A stretch of 64,000 nucleotides of DNA, from assembly GCA_003194525.1 (NCBI GenBank), contig NBIV01000163.1:62001-126000 (forward strand), read 5' to 3'. Below the pieces are notes generated by a model. It was given only the letters and a program-made list of their open reading frames with translations, was not told where the DNA came from and searched no databases. The position numbers were made by a program, and so were the translations under genes. How positions within the stretch are numbered: position 1 is the stretch's first letter; the number at the start of each line of letters is the position of its first letter. This DNA comes from Gracilariopsis chorda (Eukaryota > Rhodophyta > Florideophyceae > Gracilariales > Gracilariaceae). Of this stretch, positions 11,622-19,982 are shown piece after piece.

Positions 11622-12058
11622 TCGTCAGAGCAGTACAGCGTCGCGCTGGCGGCACGCCACGCCGTTGTAATTTAAGCGCAATCGGCTGACGTGCACGCAG
11701 CGCCGTTTTCCACGCCGTTTACACTCGAACGCACCTTTTTGTCCCCCACCCCAACCCCCCGCCGAAAATCAAATTTCCACTTTTCCGTTGCTTTTCACCC
11801 CACGCCCCCCCCGCTGCACGTTCTCCTTTCCACCTGCCTCCCCCCCCCCCCCCCCTCCCCCCTACATCAGCGCCCGCTGTCTCTGACCGTTCCCCCCCCC
11901 CCTCTGTCTCCCCTTATCTACTCCCCACACTCCTTTCCAAACTTTGCGCGTCCGTCATCCTTCTCTTTCCTTCCCTTCCCTTCCTTCATTCTTGTGCCCC
12001 CTTGCTTCTCCCGCATCCCGCAATCCCTCCCTTCTCTCCAAGACCCCCCCGTACTTCC
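11622..12058. promoter_or_regulatory. Divergent promoter between rhodanese and RING genes, with long pyrimidine tract
   Basis: From about 11700 to the RING start codon the + strand is strongly C/T-rich. It includes a C16 run at 11840-11855 and a second long C run near 11893-11904. No TATA-like box is convincing. The tract lies on the coding strand of the downstream RING gene, as in several other genes of this window. Confidence 0.5.
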
Positions 12059-14118
12059 ATGCCGCCCCGCAACGCACCACCCCAAGACTCCGACTTCGAC
12101 GTCGTCGTCGTCGAGCCCTCAACCCCCCGTGATCGCAGTCTTCGCCCAACCGACGTCATCGTCCTGGACAACTCTCCCCAACCACCCCCCTCCGCAATGG
12201 ACCCCATCGTCATCGACGAGACTCCCCGCAAGCGTCGCCGCCGCGACCAAACCGCCTCCCACCCCCCTCCACCCGACCCGCCAAACCACCGTCCGCACGT
12301 CATAATCGTGGAAGACCAGGATTCCCCGCCGATCTGTCCCATGCCCAACCGCTCCGCCCAACCCGCCTCTCGGATTGAGCATCAGCGCATCCGTCTTCAC
12401 CAGCGCAACGCCAATCCCACCCCCTTCCAAGAGGACGTCATAGAAATGGCTGTGTCAGGACCACGTCTCACCCCGCCTCATCGTCCCAATCCGTCCCCAT
12501 CCGTTCCCGCCGTACTTCCCGTCGTCGTCACCTCCGCCCCATCCGCTGCCCGCACCCCCGCCGCCCCCACCCGCCAGAGCATGCCGCCTTTGCCGTCCAC
12601 TCTGTCTATTACCCCCTTCACTTCCATTCAACCCCCCGTCTCCTCCCAATCTAGACCCCGCCTTGTACAACATGGATACGTATCTCCACACGTTCCCCCG
12701 CCCCCCGTCCCGCTTGCCGACTATATGCCGCCAGAACCCCTGCCGGAGACTCGCTCCCAGTTTCAGCCGTTCTGGCCCTCATCGGGTCCTCAGATGCTGT
12801 CCTCCCTTCGTCACCTGCCGTCTTCTATTCATCACACTTCGTCGTCAGAAGCTCGCGATATGCGCCCGCCTCCAGTAGCAACACCTGCTCGTCCTCACCG
12901 TCATGTCAACCCGTCCCCCCCATCTCTACTTCCCCGTCGCTACGTTCACGTAGAACATGCTCAGAACGGCGCACATATCAATCTTTCTTCGCGTTCCAAC
13001 CCCAATTCCTCGTCGCAACGTCACTATCTCCCGCCTCCTTCATCGGCTGATTTCAATTCTCAGTTTTATCCCTCCAACCCTTATCCCCCCCCGCCGCTCC
13101 TTTCATCGGACCCGATACCCACTTGTCTGCTCAAAGTTCCAGTTCGCACATACCGCATCCTCAATTTTCCCACCCTAGCGACACCCGCGTTACGGGCCAT
13201 GTGCGACGACAACGTGCCCGCAATCAGTATGCCTCCTCTTTTCTATCCACCGATTCGCCTTATACCGAAGGTTTTGGCATAAATCCTTCGTCGCACTCCG
13301 GCAGTGCGCGCAGGCATTCGAGTATCGCGATCGAGGTCGGTACCGTCGCTGGCTTGGCGCATAGACGTGCGCTGCAGCGTGCTCGTCAAGCCGCTCGAGC
13401 TGTGACGAGCCGTACCCATTCTACTCGCGATGCAGCTAGTTTGCTCGCGGCGTCGCATCTTTCACGTCCCGCTCCGGCTGTGACCGCTGCGAGTTTACAC
13501 AGTACGTCGTCGTTCAGAACCCATACCTACACTACCCGTATTGGCGCTCGCACAGCTGTACCTCGTCACGTTGCCTCTATTGTGCAGCGCGTCTTTGATC
13601 AGTTTACGGGAAATGGCCCTTCGGCTATGGAGATTCATTACCTACAAGGTCTTCATGGCGATCGAGCTCTGGATTATGAACATCTTATTCGTTTGGACGA
13701 ACAGCTTCTTCGAGAAAAGAATCGCGCAGACAATGATCAGATCAATTCTTTGCCTACTCGAAAAGCTACTGCGGAGGATAAGGAAGTTCGTTGCTGTATT
13801 TGCATGTGTGACGTTGAGGAAGGAGAGGTATTGCGTGTGCTCCCTTGCTCGCACAAATACCACCAGAGTTGTATTGACGGTAAGTTATAGTTTCGCTTTT
13901 TTTTTGTTCTTGTGTATGCCGCTGTTACCGTAAGGAATTGTGACATGTATGACTAACAAGTGACGTGCATTGTTCGCGTTTATGCGTGTATGTGTTTACG
14001 TCCTTTTTCGTTTGTGTTTACTACAGAGTGGCTCACATACAACGGATGCTGTCCTGTGGACAAGAAGAGAATTGCGCCGCGCCGTTCCAGAGGCAGGGGA
14101 ACGGCACATGAGTCGTAA
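12059..14118 (+). CDS. RING-H2 E3 ligase with tandem SUMO-interaction-like motifs (putative STUbL); exons 12059-13879 and 14027-14118
   Basis: This is a putative ubiquitin ligase. Near the N-terminus, four acid-flanked hydrophobic cores resemble SUMO-interaction motifs: VVVV (15-18), VIVL (33-36), IVI (50-52) and VIIV (81-84); a basic RKRRRR follows at 57-62. A long Pro/Ser-rich disordered region comes next. The C-terminal RING-H2 is CCICMCDVEEGEVLRVLPCS continuing KYHQSC, then across a canonical intron (GTAAGT...CTACAG, 13880-14026) EWLTYNGCCPVDKKRI. The last zinc ligand is Asp rather than Cys. The frame changes once between 13051 and 13282: the N-terminal frame runs to a C8 run at 13085-13092 and the RING frame continues from there. 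One missing C, or an unseen intron, would explain it. TAA at 14116-14118 overlaps a GTAAGT, so a further 3' exon is possible. Confidence 0.75.
13880..14026 (+). other. Spliceosomal intron inside the RING domain
   Basis: The intron is 147 nt, phase 1, with donor GTAAGT and acceptor TACTACAG. Splicing joins CID to EWLTYNG, restoring the RING-H2 spacing between ligands 6 and 7. Confidence 0.9.
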
Positions 14119-14727
14119 GTAATCCGATGGGTTGATTAAAGTTGTTGCACTTTCGTTTTTATCTGGTTACAGGGGGCTTTTGTTGTGCTTTCGTTTGCCA
14201 CGCTTGAACGGTACACAATGTCTTGAGTTTGGTGTAGTTGACGCGTGAGATATACCGTTGATACTATTGATTGTAACGTTTTGCATGAAATTGTAGTGTG
14301 AAGTGACCGCCGGGATGGTGGAAGATGCGTTGCATCGCCATGTTTTGGATTTCGATAGGATGCGTAAAGCGATAGTTTGGTGGTAGCGAGCTACTAGTAT
14401 TCGTGCAGGTTGTAACAGCAAGGCGTGTAGTGACGGGAGTGTAGCTTGTGCTCAGAAGCAGCAAGTACTCGTCCTACTGCTTTCATTTCTGAAGAACGGA
14501 GGAGTTTTGAGGTTTCGATGTTGTCGAAGGTGCGAGGGGTGGAGTCAAGGTGATAGATCTGGTAGCGGAAGTGGTCAAGGCAGGAAGTAAAGGGCGCAAT
14601 ATGCAGTGGACTGCTGACATGTACGAGAAAGGGTTTATTTTTGTGTGCGCGCGATGATAGCGCGGTCGCTGGTAAGGTAGAACGGCGTGACTAGATGTGG
14701 GAGCAAATGGATTTGAAGATGAGGTTG
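14119..14727. other. Convergent intergenic region, nothing recognised
   Basis: This is the spacer between the ends of the RING and uS8 genes. It is T/G-rich with no recognisable domain in any frame. It presumably holds both 3' UTRs. A possible alternative RING-gene acceptor (TTACAG) lies at 14167-14172. Confidence 0.55.
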
Positions 14728-15117
14728 CTAATAGAAGAAACCAAGCACCTTTCCACCAGTATGCTTTCTCCTTGCCTCTTCATGGTCCATAATACCGTAA
14801 GAGGTGGTGAGAACGATGTATCCGAACTGACGGGATGGAAGCAAGTTCGTGACCCACTTCTCGATCTCAGCAATTCCGATATCGAAACGGGGGGAAATGA
14901 CTCCGCATTTGTTGAGACGACCGATGAGATTGACAACGATCTTGCCGGAACGATGATCATCAACGAATTCGAACTCGCCGATGTAACCGTGGTTCTGCAT
15001 GACTTGCAGGAACTTGATGATGACCTTGGAAGAGGGGCGTATCAACACCTGGCGCTTACCGCGCTTCTCGGCGTTGGAGAGTGTTTTGAGGGCATCGCCC
15101 AAGACTGACATGCGCAT
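14728..15117 (-). CDS. RPS15A: Cytosolic small-subunit ribosomal protein uS8 (S15A)
   Basis: This is a 40S ribosomal protein. The 129-aa product matches the eukaryotic S15A length (130) from end to end: [20 protein letters not shown] at the start, then [60 protein letters not shown] and a C-terminal GGKVLGFFY. It begins MRM where most orthologues have MVRM, so one residue is absent. It is a single exon. The upstream gap to the aquaporin's 3' end is only about 300 bp. Confidence 0.97.
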   Translation of the reverse strand: MRMSVLGDALKTLSNAEKRGKRQVLIRPSSKVIIKFLQVMQNHGYIGEFEFVDDHRSGKIVVNLIGRLNKCGVISPRFDIGIAEIEKWVTNLLPSRQFGYIVLTTSYGIMDHEEARRKHTGGKVLGFFY

Positions 15118-15419
15118 GGTGACTGGGTCGGGGTTAAACGCTTAGCGGAACGTTCGGGGGCGGTACTGACGGCACCTAACGAGCAGTACTTAGGGCGCAA
15201 GGGGTACGGGTAAACGGTACCGAGAAGAAGGTGGCCAGGGAAGAGCCGCTGCGTTACGGTCCCACGCGACGAGGGCGGGATGGGGATGTGTGCGCTATGT
15301 AGCGGCGCAGGACGCCGTCGGCACGGGCGCTCGGCTTACACAAACCTTGCGCGCAATGTTCTGTAATTAGTACGGCGTGGCAACGCGGGCGGCGTGTAAT
15401 ACGTTTACAGGTGTTGTCG
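15118..15419. promoter_or_regulatory. uS8 promoter / aquaporin-gene 3' flank
   Basis: This 302-bp GC-rich spacer sits upstream of uS8 and downstream of the aquaporin gene. No TATA box or clear motif is visible. It presumably carries the uS8 promoter. Confidence 0.45.
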
Positions 15420-16668
15420 TCATGTGCGCTTGCGGCGCTTGAGGAATCGATCTACGAAAGGCGCGAGCGCAATGCTGGCGAGGAGACGTAGCGGCTTGGT
15501 GACTTGCGATAGCGACCATGTGACAAGCCACGCCTGCGCCAGTCCGCTCGCGCCGCTATGCACCCCCACCTGCACACGACAAATATACAAAGGCGCACGC
15601 TTGTTAGAAATACAAAAAAGATGTCTCCGCAAGACTTCGAAAGGGGGCGCTCCCGCTGTTAGCATACCCGAAGTAACATCACCGAGAACACCGTGCAGTA
15701 GTACAGAATGTTCATGATGCCGTATGAAATCAACCCCGCTACACCGAGATTCTTCAACGTCTTTCCGGCATCGGAGCCCATGCTCAACAGCCGTGCTAGC
15801 CACCCCTGCGGACGCCTTCCGGACGCGGGCGCAAGGAACATATGCTCGCTCATCTGCCCGCGACGCAATAACGTACAGGTTGCAACAAGGCGGTCAGTCA
15901 TCATCTTCTTGCAGAAACAATTAAACACGAGCATGAACCACTTACAAATGCAGCAACGACAGCACCCAACATAGGCCCCACCCAGTACACCCAGTGTCCA
16001 TCCAAAACGCCCGCCACAACAGCAGGACCAAACGCTCGAGCAGGGTTGAAAATGCCGTCAAACGTACCCGCACACGCAAGTACAGCCAGTCCAATATACA
16101 AAGCGGCAATCTTAGTACCCACCCCTCCCTCCTCTTCAGAAGCAACAGCCGTCTGAAACACAACCATCACAATAATGAACATAGGTATAAACTCTGCACA
16201 AAAAGCTCGAACAACTGGTACACCTCCTCCAGAGACGCCTTCAAACTCAATAGGCACCCCCAAATATCTGGCCAACAAACAGGCTGAAACAGACGCCAGC
16301 AGTTGCGCGATCACAAACACAATGGAGCGTGATAATGAGACTCGGTTAGTTGCAAGAAGGGATAGAGTGACGGCTGGATTTAAATGCGCGCCGCTCACAG
16401 GCATGAATGAAGCTGCTAGAGCGGCGATTATGCACGCGTTGTTTAACGTGCTTGCGAGCGCTGCTTTTTGCGTTGACGTCACGCTTAGATAGACGAACAG
16501 AAATGTACAGAGGAATTCTGCGAAGATTACCCTGCCGTCTAGCGGGGCGCTTGATGAGGCCAGTCCGGGCATTTGCGATTGCGGTGGCGGTGATATGGTT
16601 TCATTGTCGTTTTCAACATCCCTTGTGAGCAGATTGGTTCGTTCGGTAGGGTCGGTTGGCATGCCCAT
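15420..16668 (-). CDS. Aquaporin (MIP family), apparently fused to a C-terminal two-span membrane domain; exons 15946-16668, 15668-15853, 15420-15569
   Basis: This is a water/small-solute channel. Exon 1 carries both pore signatures, SGAHLNPAVTLS and FNPARAFGPAVV, with six hydrophobic spans. The chosen start (16668, MGMPTDP) is followed by an acidic di-leucine-like ERTNLL; an in-frame ATG at 16791 would add 41 residues. A canonical phase-0 intron (GTAAGT...GGGCAG, 15854-15945) follows VVAAF; splicing gives VVAAFMSEHMFLAP, which fits the usual aquaporin C-terminus better than the unspliced VSGSCSCLIVSARR stop. A second phase-0 intron (GTATGC...GTGCAG, 15570-15667) joins YYCTVFSVMLLR to VGVHSGASG, giving a tail with KNLGVAGLISYGIMNILYY and LSQVTKPLRLLASIALAPFV. 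That tail resembles small plastid-type membrane domains I recall from plants. The alternative is two overlapping genes. Confidence 0.72.
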
Positions 16669-17238
16669 TGTTAGGTGAGAGCGTTTTATGGAAGGCAATG
16701 TGCGGGCGATGCGATGGTTGTTTCGGGTTGTTGGGTTTGCGATGGCACGAAGGCGCGGATGGATTGGTGTTGTTGGGATGAATGCATGCATTGTTTGTGG
16801 GTAGTGGTGTACGACTGATGGTGTGGTCGAAGGTATGAAATGGAGGAGATGTCAAATGGATGTGTGGTTTTCACTGGCATGGCTAGCAAGCTCTAGCTAG
16901 TATGCATACCAAGGGTAGATTGGTACTGTGTTTGGTTGTGCGGCTGTGCAGGCAGAGTTGAAATAGACGAAAACGGGAGCTGAAGTGATGTTACGGGGTT
17001 TGAGCGGGTCGACAAGAGCGGGACGTGTGTTGGTTGAGGGCGTGAGAGGCGTTGGCGCATCGGACACAAAGGGACGAGGGTGAAAGAAGTAGGGCAGACT
17101 TGGTGTGGGCACAGCGTTGAAGGATGAGTTCGGTGCCAGCTTAATACAGAGGGTAGACAAAAGAGTGCAAGAGTTGGGCGACGCGCTTTAACTTTTACTG
17201 AGAAGCGTGGGAGGGCAAGAGGATTGCAAAGCAAGAAA
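16669..17238. promoter_or_regulatory. Aquaporin upstream region / eL21 3' flank
   Basis: The nearer 120 bp could be coding if the aquaporin starts at 16791. The remainder is T/G-rich without recognisable features. It lies between two genes on the same strand, so it should hold the aquaporin promoter and the eL21 3' UTR. Confidence 0.45.
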
Positions 17239-17718
17239 TCACACAACAAACTCGTAAGGAATAGGTTCGACCAACTCCATAGTAGTTGCATCAACGACGT
17301 GTGCGTTTGGCGGCAACACAGGGGTCCTCTTCTGCACGACATACTTTTCGCCGCGCTCACGCGCTCCACGAGCATCTTGCTCACGCTGTAAAACACGCTT
17401 CCTAAAGTCCTCACTACAACGCGACTTGTTGATATGCTCGATACGGATATGGAAGCGCTTCATGAGAATTTGGTTGCCAACCTGTTTGGAGACCTCGACG
17501 CCGACGGCGGTGCGCGAAACGTTGAAGATACGGCCGGTACGACCCTGATAAAACTTGTGCGGCATGCCCTTCATGACGGCGGGGTTGATGTGAATGTCGA
17601 CGAAATCGCCCACATGGAAGGTCTGCAGGTAGGTGGACACATGCTCCGGACCCTTTTTCCGGAAGCTTTTCTTGAAGAGATGGCGCGTGTTTGCGCGCTT
17701 TCCGTTGGAGCGGACCAT
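17239..17718 (-). CDS. RPL21: Cytosolic large-subunit ribosomal protein eL21
   Basis: This is a 60S ribosomal protein specific to archaea and eukaryotes. The 159-aa single exon matches the family length. Landmarks are the basic start MVRSNGKRANTRHLFKKSFR, the SH3-like core GDFVDIHINPAVMKGMPHKF with YQGRTGRIFNV, the block KRFHIRIEHINKSRC, and the conserved C-terminus ELVEPIPYEFVV. A tandem pentamer, cgaat repeated nearly five times (17746-17770), lies 28 bp upstream of the start codon. Confidence 0.96.
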   Translation of the reverse strand: MVRSNGKRANTRHLFKKSFRKKGPEHVSTYLQTFHVGDFVDIHINPAVMKGMPHKFYQGRTGRIFNVSRTAVGVEVSKQVGNQILMKRFHIRIEHINKSRCSEDFRKRVLQREQDARGARERGEKYVVQKRTPVLPPNAHVVDATTMELVEPIPYEFVV

Positions 17719-18671
17719 TTTGAGTTGCGGCGGACGGGCGGTGCGCGAATCGAATCGAATCGAATCGAAAGAGCGGTGCTGCGCGGCGGAGGGGAGCGGT
17801 TGGTTGATCGGCGCGACGAAGAAGGCGGCGATGGCCGGCGACCGTGGCGCGCTTACACTCGTATGACACGGGTGAGACGACGGTGCAAATTACACGCGGT
17901 GCCGAGCAATTAGTGACGGTCAACCGACACGGGCGGCGCGGCGGGGACGCGTGTCGTCGTCATCCAGCGCGGCACAGCTGGAGGCGCGCGGCGCGACCAA
18001 TGGGGCGACGCGAAGGCGCGCACGAACAGTAAGCAGACGACGCTTACAGCGGGCGGAGCACGTGCGGCCGCAGAACACATCACGACAAGCGTTCAACGCA
18101 GATTGCGCGCGTGCAGCAAGGCCGCGTGGCGCCCACACCGCTGCCACGGCCCAGTCACGCGCCCGCGCCCTCGCGCAGTCGCGCGCTCGCGAAGGTATAT
18201 GCCGTCGATACCGTTCGTATCTGCACTTGTTTGGCGCCCCGCCGCCCCCCCAACCGGCTGCTCGCTGATGTGGCACTCCTTTTTTTTCCGCAAAACTTGC
18301 TAAGTCACGCTTACCCTCCCTTCCAGGTGCACCACCACCACCACCACCACCACCCCCAGAAAACGCGCTTCGTTACACGCACCAAGTCATGGCTTTTCCC
18401 ATTATTTTCTGCACACCCCAACAGCGCTCCCAAAACACGCGTCGCCTCACCACGCGATCGCGTGCCCCCCCCCCCTCCCCCACCCCCCGCCATGCCTCGC
18501 GTCCCTCACCGGCGCTTCTTAAACCATCTCCACCCACATCTCCCAATCCCATTCACTCCCTCCCCTCTCATACTCCACCTCCTTCCCTTTCCCTCCTACA
18601 CCTCGCTTCCTCCCTCCCCACTCCTCCTCCCCCGCGCGTACGCTTGAACCCCCCAACCCCACCCCGCCGCC
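17719..18671. promoter_or_regulatory. Divergent promoter region between eL21 and the CPEPEP-repeat gene
   Basis: This 950-bp GC-rich spacer contains (cgaat)n at 17746-17770, a CAC-trinucleotide run at about 18329-18354, and a strongly pyrimidine-rich stretch on the + strand from about 18460 to 18660, directly before the ATG at 18672. Open frames here are compositional artefacts. No TATA-like box is convincing. Confidence 0.5.
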
Positions 18672-19982
18672 ATGCCGGACATGAAGATTGTCTACGGCGA
18701 CATCAGGAAGTACGCCAGATGCGGAAAGGTCGACATTCTCGTCAAGCCCATGTCCGGACGAAGCGCTTGTCTAGGCACCGTCAAGATCGGGCCCTCCCAG
18801 CCCGGAGCAAACGGACACACTTTCATCACCATCCACGCCTACGTCATCCACGCCTGTTCCAGCGGCGACTACGTCGACCTTACCGGCCTTTACAAGGCGT
18901 TCAAGTGCATCCGTGACCGCTTTTCAAAGCTTCGCATCGCCTACCCGAAGATTGGCGAGGGTCTCAAAGGCCCCTCTTGGGCCGTTATTTGCCGTACCAT
19001 CAACTCCGCCCTCAAGTGCTGCCATCACACCCTCGTCGTCCCCAAGAAGAAGAAGCCCTGTCCAGAGCCCTCCGTCGTTCCGGAGGAAGTTTGCCCGGAG
19101 CCGGAACCGTGTCCGGAGCCGGAACCTTGCCCGGAGCCGGAACCTTGCCCGGAGCCGGAGCCATGCCCCGAACCGGAACCCTGTCCCGAACCGGAGCCCT
19201 GTCCGGAGCCGGAACCGTGTCCGGAGCCGGAGCCCTGTCCGGAGCCGTCATGCAGACCGTGCAGGCCGTCGTGCGGCTATGTGCGCATCAACATCAACAA
19301 CTGCAACACCGGGTGCAACCCGTGCTGCGATCCGTGCGACCCGTGTGACTCTTGCAGTGGCGTTAAGGTCGTCGTGAATAAGCGATGCCCTACCAATTGC
19401 TGCAAGCCGTGTTGCAAGCCGTCCACGAAGGCTTCTTCCGTGCAGCCGTCTTCATCGAGGCCGTCTACTTCGGTCAAGTCTTCCACCAAGCCGCCCTCCA
19501 CCAAATTGCCCTCCGTCAAGTCCTCAAGTAAGAAGTCCTCTTCTAAGAAGTCGTCGTCCAAGCCGTCCAGCAAGGCGCCAAGTTCCTGCCCGCCTACCGT
19601 TAAGAAATGCTGCTTCAAGAGGGAGAAGTACTGTTGCCCGCCGCTTTCCGCCGACCCATGTGATACCGCTTCCTCGTGCAGGGATTGTGGCGACTGTAGG
19701 GACTGTAGGAAGTGCTCTGAGACACTGTCTTGTGGCAATACGTTGTCGTGTGGAAAGTCGTGCGGTGGTTCTTGCAGGGAGTGCAAGACCATTTCCAAAA
19801 AGAGCTCGTACGTCTCTGACAATTGCTCCGAGTGTACTTCATCGTCGTGTTCCGAGTGCCTGGCGTATTCTGCCAGGCCGACGTCGTCGTCATCCTCTTC
19901 TTCCAGGTCGTCCAGGTCCAGTTCGTCTTCTTGCAGTGAGTGCAGCTCCAGTACGTGCTCGTACTGTCTGTCTTCGTCATGA
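18672..19982 (+). CDS. Macro-domain-like head with CPEPEP repeat and Cys/Ser-rich tail (436 aa)
   Basis: Residues 4-123 look like a short, divergent macro (ADP-ribose-binding) domain of the OARD1/Poa1 type: [20 protein letters not shown] at the start, [12 protein letters not shown] in the middle, then the signature [20 protein letters not shown] near 88-107 and HTLVV at the last strand. The usual Gly-rich substrate loop after the first strand is not evident, so catalysis is doubtful. After a KKKK linker come eight tandem CPEPEP units (18-nt period, 19092-19235). A Cys-rich part follows ([14 protein letters not shown]), then Ser/Lys-rich runs and a Cys/Ser tail ending [12 protein letters not shown]. 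No signal peptide or membrane span is visible. The tail could bind metal or cross-link, as in structural proteins, but this is inference. It is a single exon with a pyrimidine-rich leader before the ATG. Confidence 0.7.
   Translation: MPDMKIVYGDIRKYARCGKVDILVKPMSGRSACLGTVKIGPSQPGANGHTFITIHAYVIHACSSGDYVDLTGLYKAFKCIRDRFSKLRIAYPKIGEGLKGPSWAVICRTINSALKCCHHTLVVPKKKKPCPEPSVVPEEVCPEPEPCPEPEPCPEPEPCPEPEPCPEPEPCPEPEPCPEPEPCPEPEPCPEPSCRPCRPSCGYVRININNCNTGCNPCCDPCDPCDSCSGVKVVVNKRCPTNCCKPCCKPSTKASSVQPSSSRPSTSVKSSTKPPSTKLPSVKSSSKKSSSKKSSSKPSSKAPSSCPPTVKKCCFKREKYCCPPLSADPCDTASSCRDCGDCRDCRKCSETLSCGNTLSCGKSCGGSCRECKTISKKSSYVSDNCSECTSSSCSECLAYSARPTSSSSSSSRSSRSSSSSCSECSSSTCSYCLSSS
19092..19235 (+). repeat. In-frame 18-bp tandem repeat, 8 units, encoding CPEPEP
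   Basis: There are eight 18-nt units of the form tg(c/t)cc(c/g)ga(g/a)ccgga(a/g)cc(n), with a partial ninth unit after them. Variation is mostly synonymous, so the hexapeptide is kept while the DNA drifts, which suggests selection on the protein. Confidence 0.9.

Noticed and set aside
15901-15945. Unspliced aquaporin ending VSGSCSCLIVSARR
   Set aside because: Not excluded, but a perfect GTAAGT donor follows VVAAF and the spliced tail fits the family better. It is kept as the alternative model.
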